From Acidobacteriota bacterium (GTDB taxonomy: Bacteria > Acidobacteriota > Vicinamibacteria > Vicinamibacterales > 2-12-FULL-66-21), in assembly GCA_013694845.1 (NCBI GenBank), contig JACDBQ010000586.1:1-5130 (forward strand): 5,130 nt of DNA, in the 5' to 3' direction. Positions 1 through 4,815 of this stretch are shown piece by piece. The translations under genes were made by a program, and so were the position numbers. Under the pieces are notes generated by a model. The model did not search any database, was not told the DNA's origin, and worked only from the letters and a program-made list of their open reading frames with translations. The stretch's first letter is position 1, and each line of letters starts with the position of its first letter.

Positions 1-54
1 CCCTGACACCGTGCCAAGGCGGCGATGCCGGACGAAATGCCTGGATGCAGCGCG

Positions 55-438
55 TCAGCGCCGAAATGCCCCTCGACCTTCTCGCACCTGCAGCAGATTG
101 CCGTCCGGATCCTGGAATCTCGCAACGTAAACCCATGGGAATTCGAGGATGTCGGATGACTCGAACTTCACGCCGCGTGACTTCAGCGTCTCGAACGCCT
201 CGCGGCAATCTTCCACCTCGATCGTGCATGCCGCTGAACCCGCCTGGGCCCTGCCGGGAGTACCGGGCCAGAGAACGAGTTCGAAGTCCTGGCCCTTCAC
301 GCCGACGGTCAGGAATCGCGGTCCGTCTGGTGTCCGGTAGTCACCCCGCTTCTCGAGGCCGATTGCGTTCGTGTAGAAGTCGAGCGCCTTGTCCTGATCG
401 CTCACGAACAGGGCCACGTACACCACCTTTTTCAGCAT
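55..438 (-). CDS. VOC (glyoxalase/bleomycin-resistance fold) family protein
   Basis: 127-residue cytoplasmic protein of the vicinal oxygen chelate superfamily; members include metal-dependent lyases, dioxygenases and drug-binding proteins, and the substrate here cannot be told from sequence. Seen: a single VOC domain over nearly the whole length, starting with the beta-strand VVYVALFVSD (residues 5-14), then KALDFYTNAIGLEKR (17-31), TPDGPRFLTVG, FELVLWPGTPG and a C-terminal FQDPDGNLLQVRE, the usual closing motif with a conserved Glu. The first metal-ligand position often carries His; here the residue is Tyr7, so metal binding is uncertain. The ATG start at 438 is supported by a perfect AGGAGG (446-451, minus strand) seven nt upstream. 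It ends in TGA. It is divergent from the sigma-factor gene, with 110 bp between them, so the two could share regulation. Family assignment is firm; function is unknown. Confidence 0.93.
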   Translation of the reverse strand: MLKKVVYVALFVSDQDKALDFYTNAIGLEKRGDYRTPDGPRFLTVGVKGQDFELVLWPGTPGRAQAGSAACTIEVEDCREAFETLKSRGVKFESSDILEFPWVYVARFQDPDGNLLQVREGRGAFRR

Positions 439-490
439 CGTCCCGCCTCCTGCCGTCCATTCGTCACTTTTGGCTTCGCTGCGCTATCGA

Positions 491-518
491 TGGTCACCTT
501 GAAGCCGTCTCCTTCGTC
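491..518 (+). promoter_or_regulatory. Candidate ECF41-type autoregulatory promoter of the sigma gene
   Basis: In the divergent intergenic region a TGGTCACC element (491-498) is followed by exactly 16 nt and then CGTC (515-518). As I remember it, the published motif for ECF41 sigma factors is a TGTCACA-like -35 and a CGTC -10 at this spacing. Transcription would begin near 525, leaving a leader of about 24 nt that contains the GAGGAGG ribosome binding site at 538-544. A housekeeping alternative, TTGAAG (499-504) with TAGGTA (520-525), overlaps it but has a short 15-nt spacer. The match is to a remembered consensus and is untested. Confidence 0.3.
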
Positions 519-548
519 ATAGGTACAGACGGAACGTGAGGAGGAAAG

Positions 549-1439
549 GTGACCGTGGACGAGTCTGACTGGCTGGCCGAACGGTTTCAGAGCCACCGCG
601 CGCACCTCCACGCTGTTGCCTACCGGATGCTCGGCTCGATGAGCGAAGCGGACGATGCGGTCCAGGATGCATGGCTGCGCCTCAGCCGCGCTGATACGAC
701 CGGTGTCGAGAATCTGCGCGCTTGGCTGACGACCGTGGTCGCTCGCGTCTGCCTCGACCTTCTGCGCGCGCGTAAGTCGCGGCGCGAGGAGCAGCTGGCG
801 CCGGACGCTCTGGACGGGATCGTCGACAGTGACGGCGGCACCGATCCCGAGTGCGAAGCTATGATGGCCGACTCGGTCGGCCTGGCGTTGCTGGTGGTGC
901 TCGATACGCTGGCTCCGGCCGAACGTCTCACATTCGTGCTCCACGACATGTTTGGTTTGTCGTTCGACGAGATTGCTCCACTGGTGGGCCGCTCGACCGA
1001 TGCAGCGAAAAAACTCGCCAGCCGTGCCCGGCACCGCGTCCGCGGCACTGGTGCGTTGCCGAGCGCGATTCTGGCGCGCCAGCGGCACGTCGTCGAGGCC
1101 TTTCTCGCAGCAGTGCGCGGCGGCGACATCGCTGGTCTTCTCGCAGTCCTCGATCCGAACGTCGTGCGCCGAGCTGACGGCATCGCGGTGCCGCAGGGTG
1201 TTGCCAGAGAAGTTCGGGGCGCGCCGGCTGTCGCGGAACAGGCGCTCGCGAACGCGCGGCGAGGCGGATACCCACAGGTCGCGCTCGTGAACGGCACGCC
1301 GGGCATCCTCGTCGGCCGGCGTGGCCGCTTGGCGCTCGTACTCAGCCTGACGATCCAGAACGAGAAGATCACCGCGATCGATGTGATTGCCGACCCATCC
1401 CATCTCCGCCGGCTCGATCTCGCGGTCCTCGACGGATGA
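549..1439 (+). CDS. ECF41/SigJ-like RNA polymerase sigma factor with fused SnoaL-like domain
   Basis: 296-residue sigma-70 family factor that would direct core RNA polymerase to a small regulon. Seen: region 2 at about residues 14-80 (AYRMLGSMSEADDAVQDAWL, then WLTTVVARVCLDLLRARKSRRE), region 4 at about 108-165 (LDTLAPAERLTFVLHDMFGL, FDEIAPLVGRSTDAAKKLASRARHRV), and a C-terminal SnoaL/NTF2-like domain at about 177-286 starting RQRHVVEAFLAA. This fused domain marks the ECF41 and related groups, where it controls activity in place of a separate anti-sigma factor. The DGGGK-type motif position reads ADGIAV (209-214) and the NPDKL-type position reads ADPSHL (281-286), so both are divergent from classical ECF41. 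The GTG start at 549 follows GAGGAGG (538-544) by 4 nt; a second in-frame GTG at 555 would give a 10-nt spacing and cannot be excluded. No anti-sigma gene is adjacent. It ends in TGA. Confidence 0.95.
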   Translation: MTVDESDWLAERFQSHRAHLHAVAYRMLGSMSEADDAVQDAWLRLSRADTTGVENLRAWLTTVVARVCLDLLRARKSRREEQLAPDALDGIVDSDGGTDPECEAMMADSVGLALLVVLDTLAPAERLTFVLHDMFGLSFDEIAPLVGRSTDAAKKLASRARHRVRGTGALPSAILARQRHVVEAFLAAVRGGDIAGLLAVLDPNVVRRADGIAVPQGVAREVRGAPAVAEQALANARRGGYPQVALVNGTPGILVGRRGRLALVLSLTIQNEKITAIDVIADPSHLRRLDLAVLDG

Positions 1440-1819
1440 CAACGGCGCCACATCCGCAGGAGGCAGCGCTGAATGCGACACCGTAGCGCTCGCAGGAGCG
1501 TGTGCGCGGCGATCGTATCATTCAGCACAGCGGGTCACGGATGAATTGACGGTGATGCGCCAACTTGGAGGCATGGGTCGCGCTTCTGGTTCCCATCAGA
1601 GCCACATGGCGCGCGCCATGCGTCGCGTGCCAGGCGTTACACCCACAGTAAGCCAGCCGGCCGTAGGGTCGTTGCCGGATCGTTCCACCGCCATGATCGC
1701 GCCGGCCGGCGAACAGGATCGAGGCTGCCAGTGGAACTTTAAGGCGGCGGCGAAGGAGCGCGGCGATCTCGTGTTGATTCGTCAGGACTATTGAGTCGCC
1801 GTTGGCGATGCACTTGCTC
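1440..1819. other. 380-bp stretch with no convincing gene
   Basis: This lies between the convergent sigma gene and the SMR remnant. Open frames exist on both strands, but none has a good ribosome binding site together with a recognisable protein. A minus-strand frame (codons within 1522-1790) contains GCNAW followed by MGTRSAT and KLAHHRQFIRDPL, which faintly recalls the GCN and TrmAC...ErxF pattern of META/HslJ domains; it is far too weak to call. The stretch also holds a perfect 16-bp palindrome and two small stem-loops without U-tracts. Most likely it is spacer or highly eroded coding DNA. Confidence 0.6.
1605..1620. repeat. Perfect 16-bp palindrome
   Basis: CATGGCGCGCGCCATG is its own exact reverse complement, with no spacer between arms. 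It lies about 170 bp past the sigma stop codon, in sequence without a recognised gene. It could be an operator-like site, but one such palindrome is only moderately unlikely in 5 kb of GC-rich DNA. There is no U-tract to make it a terminator. Confidence 0.5.
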
Positions 1820-2149
1820 CTAAGTCTCCAGCCATCGAAGCCCGACAACCCCGGACAGAATCAGTGCGAGGCACACGATCCTTGCGAGGGACGTGCCTTC
1901 GTTGAAGGCGAGCATCCCGGCGAGTGCGACGCCGACTGCGCCGATGCCAACCCAGATGGCGTATGCGGAGCCAACTGGGAGGACGCGCAGCGTAAGCGTC
2001 AGCAGCACGCCACTCACGAGCATCGCGGTCACGCCAATCACACTCGGTCAGAACCGCGTCAGGCCGTCAGCCTGTTTGAGAGCAACCGCCCACACAATCT
2101 CGAGCAACCCGGCGCCGATGAGCAGCAGCCACGCCCAACCCACGTTCAT
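1820..2149 (-). pseudogene. sugE: SMR-family exporter (SugE/Gdx type), interrupted by in-frame TGA
   Basis: Small multidrug resistance protein of the SugE/Gdx type, an inner-membrane dual-topology dimer whose family exports guanidinium or quaternary ammonium cations by proton antiport. The frame from ATG 2149 encodes 109 codons, the normal length. Seen: TM1 with AGLLEIVWAVALKQADG, including the essential Glu (residue 17); TM2 from SVIGVTAMLVSGVLLTLTL; TM3 with LPVGSAYAIWVGIGAVG (57-73); TM4 near ARIVCLALILSGVVGL. Codon 34 (2050-2048) is TGA where SugE relatives usually have Trp in an RFWPSV context, so one G-to-A change explains it. Reinitiation at GTG 2041 would give 73 residues lacking TM1 and the Glu, so it should be inactive. 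TGA serves as a normal stop in neighbouring genes, so recoding is unlikely. The start lies 20 nt after the SDR stop, suggesting one operon; its own ribosome binding site is weak. No guanidine riboswitch could be placed upstream because that is SDR coding sequence. Confidence 0.9.
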
Positions 2150-2169
2150 CGTCGCGTCGGCCGGCCCGC

Positions 2170-2909
2170 TCACGTTGCAAAACCTCCGTCGACCGCAACT
2201 GAGGTGCCAGTGATGTAGCCCGCCCGGTTGCTGGCGAGAAATGCGACCGTCTCCGCAATGTCTTCCGGTCGTGCGTACCGGCGCAGTGCCATGAACGTCC
2301 GTTTGTAGTCGGCAGTGGGCCCGTTCGCCGGGTTCATGTCCGTATCCGTCGACCCTGGATGCACGAGCGTGACGGTGACCCCGCGCGGCCGAGATCGCGT
2401 GCCAGACCTTTGGTAAGCCCGAGGAGCGCGGCCTTGCTCATCGCGTAGAGGCTCACGCCGGCATATGGCACGCGCTCTGCGAAGCAGCAGCCGATCGAAA
2501 TGATGCGTCCACCATCCCTCATGTGCCGGGCCGCGGCTTGTGACGCGACAAACACGGCCCGCACGTGGACCGCGAGTGTGCGGTCGACTTCCTCCACAGT
2601 GATGTCCTCGAGCGGAGCGCTGGGGAACATGCCGGCATTGTTGACCAGGATGTCGAGCCGGCCGAAATGTGAGAAGACCTCGTCAACAATCTGCTGAACG
2701 GCCGACGCGTTGGCCGCATCCAGCTGCCGAGCCAAGCTCCGCCGCCCGGTCGCCTCAATTGCACCGACGACCGCCTTCCCCTGGGACTCGTCGCGTACGT
2801 ACGTGAACGCCACATCGGCTCCGCCTTGGGTCAAACGGCGGCTGATCGCGGCGCCAATGCCACGGCTGCCTCCCGTCACCAGCGCTACTTTTCCGTTGAG
2901 TTCGACCAT
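2170..2909 (-). pseudogene. SDR-family oxidoreductase (FabG-like), single-base frameshift
   Basis: Classical short-chain dehydrogenase/reductase, an NAD(P)H-dependent cytoplasmic oxidoreductase; substrate unknown. From ATG 2909, backed by AAGGAG (2915-2920) five nt upstream, the frame reads the nucleotide-binding TGGSRGIG (residues 12-19), Asp64, NNAG (90-93) and active-site YAMSK (Tyr155, Lys159), up to TKGLARDLG. The frame then fails: the C-terminal part resumes in another frame as VTVTLVHPGSTDTDMNPANG, RYARPEDIAETVAFLAS and the closing YITGTSVAVDGGFAT. The span is 740 nt; one missing base within about 2379-2388 (C after GGCC, restoring GPRGV, or G in a G run) gives a full 246-residue protein. 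Also odd: the catalytic Asn position reads His115 (LAVHVRAVF) and the Ser position reads Cys141 (SIGCC). An in-frame upstream extension to 3083 shows no SDR similarity, so I do not use it. Likely co-transcribed with the SMR gene. Confidence 0.9.
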
Positions 2910-3238
2910 CACCGCTCCTTCCCGCCGGGGTGAGGCGCAACGTCTGCGCCAGTCATTCAGAACACTCCCATCGTCGCCGCCGCGGGTGGCTGCGGCCTCG
3001 TCGCGTAGCAGGAGGACAATCGACATATCGGCGAACGGCCTCGCATTCCCCCAGCCTGACTCGGAGTGGTGGGGCTCGAGCACGACGCCGCTGAAACACT
3101 AAACGCAATCGCAAGGATCGCGGAGAAGCCCTCCTGTAACGCATCAATATGGACACTTCTCCTCGAACGGCACGCACGCGTCGTGCGGGTGCAACTGCAT
3201 CGAGGCGCATCCGGCCGTGGCGATGGGCTACAGCGCCT
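2910..3238. other. 329-bp gap without a recognised gene
   Basis: This is the space between the end of doxX and the start of the SDR, both on the minus strand. Open frames on both strands cross it, but they are arginine-rich, have no recognisable motif and lack ribosome binding sites. The minus-strand frame continuing upstream of the SDR start (to 3083) is open but not like any SDR N-terminus. The gap should hold the SDR promoter; I could not pick a convincing -35/-10 pair. Confidence 0.6.
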
Positions 3239-3691
3239 TCACAATGCGTCATGTGCGACCCACCACAAAGCCCCAATCCAGAAGAACTGCAGCGGGAGAC
3301 GCGTGATCAATGGCATCGCTGGTTGCCCGGCGATCGGAAGCTGCATCCGGGCTGCATGAACATTTGCGGGGAACATCGCCACAAGCAGTGCGATCAGGCC
3401 GTACGCTGCAATGCGCACGACGCCGCTCAGCAGCAGGCCGATCGCACCTGCCAGCTCGAGGACGCCCGTCGCCGCGATGAGGAGACCCGGAACCGGTAGG
3501 CCCGGTGGGACCATCCGTACAAGATCGTTTCTGGTGCGTGGAATAAAATGAGACGCTGCCGTAAAGACAAACATCGTTGCCAACGCAAACCGCAGCGCCT
3601 CCGTCCACGAATCAACGACCGCCATTCCTCCAGCAACGCCGAGGATCCGAAATACGATCCAGGCAACCACCATCACCGTGAGCGGAACCAT
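3239..3691 (-). CDS. DoxX family integral membrane protein
   Basis: 150-residue DoxX-like inner-membrane protein. Relatives occur beside redox and stress genes, but the biochemical role of this subgroup is unsettled. Seen: five hydrophobic segments at about residues 4-22 (VMVVAWIVFRILG), 29-49 (ALRFALATMFVFTAASHF), 66-89 (PVPGLLIAATGVLELAGAIG), 93-113 (VRIAAYGLIALLVAMFPANV) and 132-147 (LPLQFFWIGALWWV). The family signatures FTAASHF, DLVRMVPPGLP and FPANVHAA are present. The frame is open further to GTG 3739 (166 residues) and ATG 3718, but only ATG 3691 has a strong ribosome binding site and it sits just before the first membrane segment, so I use it. It looks intact. The probable HxlR remnant on the opposite strand diverges from it, an arrangement often seen for regulators of such genes. 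Confidence 0.9.
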   Translation of the reverse strand: MVPLTVMVVAWIVFRILGVAGGMAVVDSWTEALRFALATMFVFTAASHFIPRTRNDLVRMVPPGLPVPGLLIAATGVLELAGAIGLLLSGVVRIAAYGLIALLVAMFPANVHAARMQLPIAGQPAMPLITRLPLQFFWIGALWWVAHDAL

Positions 3692-3695
3692 GCAA

Positions 3696-3701
3696 CTCCT
3701 C
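3696..3701 (-). promoter_or_regulatory. Ribosome binding site that decides the doxX start
   Basis: GAGGAG on the minus strand lies 4 nt before ATG 3691. The longer alternatives (ATG 3718, GTG 3739) have at best a weak AGGGA upstream, and would add a charged N-terminal tail that is not typical of the family. Confidence 0.6.
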
Positions 3702-3749
3702 GTCTGCCATTTGCGCATTCGCGTTTCCCTGTCGATCACGAGCCGCCGC

Positions 3750-3900
3750 TATGCTGGGGGCTCCGTCGACACGGCGTTACACTCCCGACTGAGCACGTCG
3801 CGAATCACCGCCGAGCTACCCGGGATCAAGCTCACGACGCTGCTGTCACGGCTTCATGCGCTGGGTATGCGGCGTCGCTCGTCGCGTTCATCTTTACGCG
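3750..3900 (+). pseudogene. Probable remnant of an HxlR-type winged-helix regulator
   Basis: The plus-strand frame at 3801-3869 reads RITAELPGIKLTTLLSRLHA, then LGM. This follows the HxlR helix-turn-helix pattern, in which a RF.dLr..LPGI block is followed by a ..LL..RL..Le..G recognition helix. Just before it, GGSVDTALHSRLSTS sits where HxlR proteins usually have GG.WT.LILREL. Just after it, the +1 frame gives GVARRVHLYA (3871-3900), resembling the wing that follows the recognition helix, so a second frameshift is implied. There is no start codon with a ribosome binding site, no N-terminal Cys region and no C-terminal helix, so it cannot make a working regulator. The divergent position next to doxX fits a lost local regulator. 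The similarity is short and judged by eye. Confidence 0.35.
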
Positions 3901-4066
3901 AACCGGGACCGTGATTCGATCAGATTTCGTTGCGATCGCAGTGGGGAGACTTCGGGAACCGACGCCACCAGATTGTGGCTAGCGGCCCCTGCGCGATGCG
4001 GTAGGGGGTGTTCCGTCGTCTCGCGATCGCGAATTGCCCAAGGCCGCTCCTGAGTCGCCCACGTGA

Positions 4067-4270
4067 CCGAACGAGTGTGGACGGAGGTTAGACCTGCCCG
4101 TTCTTGCGCTCGGAGGTGACATGAGCACTTCAGGGATCGTGATGGAGTCCATGATGCCGGAGGTTGCGGCCAACGTACAGTCAGTGCTTCTGCCCCGAAC
4201 AGCACACTGGATTCCGGAAGAGCAGCCCACAACCCTGAGGGCGACCATCACCGAGTTCCTGAGGGCCTGA
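4067..4270 (+). pseudogene. C-terminal remnant of an alpha/beta hydrolase (epoxide-hydrolase-like)
   Basis: After a TGA at 4064 the frame reads to a TGA at 4268-4270 with a clear alpha/beta hydrolase C-terminus: RRLDLPVLALGGDMSTSG, where PVLALGGD carries the usual acidic residue, then MPEVAANVQSVLLP, and AHWIPEEQP, which matches the GHW.PEE.P motif holding the catalytic His, and finally ITEFLRA. The nucleophile elbow, oxyanion loop and most of the cap are missing. About 30 codons upstream, LWLAAPARC (near 3975-4000) becomes the cap-like APGAMR motif if one base is restored, at the spacing expected in this family, so decay rather than a clean truncation is likely. An internal ATG (4121) after GGAGGT could start a 49-residue peptide, but this would be a non-functional piece of the fold. 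Confidence 0.75.
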
Positions 4271-4475
4271 GGGGCGGCGACCAATCGCGACCTGCGCTGC
4301 GGCGAGCGAGACCTCAGAGCGCACGGTCGTGGCGTGCGCCGACGCAGGATGAATGTCCAGGCATGGGGACCAAAGAGGATCAATGTGAGGTCGATAACAC
4401 GCCCGCCCAGAACGCCACCATCAAGCGCGGCGGCGGCAAGGAGCGTGGCGCGGGAACAGAGGACCCTGGCTGGTG

Positions 4476-4481
4476 TACTCT
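4476..4481 (+). promoter_or_regulatory. Candidate -10 element for a leaderless ABM mRNA
   Basis: TACTCT fits a TAnnnT -10 and ends 7 nt before the ATG at 4489, the distance expected when transcription begins at or next to the start codon. No Shine-Dalgarno sequence lies in the usual window. A GGAAC (4453-4457) sits about 18 nt further upstream and could be an ECF-like -35, but its partner is then poor. Weak, based on spacing and the missing ribosome binding site. Confidence 0.3.
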
Positions 4482-4488
4482 AGCCCGC

Positions 4489-4815
4489 ATGGTCGCACGA
4501 GTCTGGCACGGCTATACAACCCGCGCCAATGCCGATGCCTATGAAGCGATGTTGACGCCGGAACTGCTCCCGGGACTCAGTTCGGCGAAAGGTTTTCGCG
4601 GTAGCTACCTGTTGCGTCGCCCGGCGGACGAAGAAGTCGAATTCATCACCATCATCTTGTGGGACTCGCTCGACGACATCCGTGCGATCGCCGGTGCGGA
4701 CTACGAGCGGGCAGTCATCCCGGAAGAACGGCGTTCTCTGTTGACACGGTGGAATGAGAAGGCAGCCCACTACGACGTCAGATCGTCCAAAGTGGGTCCA
4801 ATGTCGTTTCTTTGA
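4489..4815 (+). CDS. Antibiotic biosynthesis monooxygenase (ABM) domain protein
   Basis: 108-residue cytoplasmic protein with one ferredoxin-like ABM domain. Family members are small, usually dimeric, cofactor-free monooxygenases or haem-associated enzymes, and many have no known substrate. Seen: MVARVWHGYTT at the N-terminus, where W-H-G-T is typical of this subgroup; a helix from ADAYEAMLTPELLP; GFRGSYLLRR (strand); EFITIILWDSLDDIRAIAG (strand, then the WDS turn and helix); AVIPEERRSLL; and AHYDV closing the fold. The frame is open from ATG 4363, but the 42 extra codons are low-complexity and unlike the family, so ATG 4489 is preferred. There is no ribosome binding site near it, suggesting leaderless translation. 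It starts 218 bp after the hydrolase remnant and ends in TGA. A monogenic unit is likely. Confidence 0.9.
   Translation: MVARVWHGYTTRANADAYEAMLTPELLPGLSSAKGFRGSYLLRRPADEEVEFITIILWDSLDDIRAIAGADYERAVIPEERRSLLTRWNEKAAHYDVRSSKVGPMSFL

Noticed and set aside
432..1481. Long minus-strand open frame (349 codons) antisense to the sigma gene
   Set aside because: It mirrors a well-supported sigma-factor gene, has an Arg/His/Ala-rich shadow composition, no motif and no ribosome binding site. Long antisense frames are common in GC-rich coding DNA.
1487..1500. Stem-loop CGCTC-GCAG-GAGCG after the sigma gene as a terminator
   Set aside because: The stem is only 5 bp (plus one possible wobble) and no U-tract follows.
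1796..1808. Stem-loop TCGCC-GTT-GGCGA just beyond the SMR stop as a terminator
   Set aside because: Five base pairs with a 3-nt loop and no U-run on the minus strand; it could contribute to termination but cannot be called.
1820..2149. Guanidine riboswitch controlling the SMR exporter
   Set aside because: The upstream space is only 20 nt after the SDR stop codon, and no riboswitch-like conserved loops were seen there.
2910..3083. N-terminal extension of the SDR to 3083
   Set aside because: The extra codons do not resemble any SDR N-terminus, while ATG 2909 has AAGGAG at good spacing directly before the nucleotide-binding strand.
3149..3499. Plus-strand open frame over the doxX 3' end
   Set aside because: Antisense to an intact DoxX gene, very rich in Arg, Gln and His, with no domain.
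4021..4032. 12-bp palindrome TCGCGATCGCGA as a regulatory site or repeated tag
   Set aside because: Built from GCGATCGC, a self-complementary word that is easy to form in GC-rich DNA; no second 12-bp copy was seen.
3979..4383. Minus-strand open frame over the hydrolase remnant
   Set aside because: Its middle is the antisense of the recognised hydrolase C-terminus. The hydrophobic stretch near 4350-4440 on this strand has no family match or start site.
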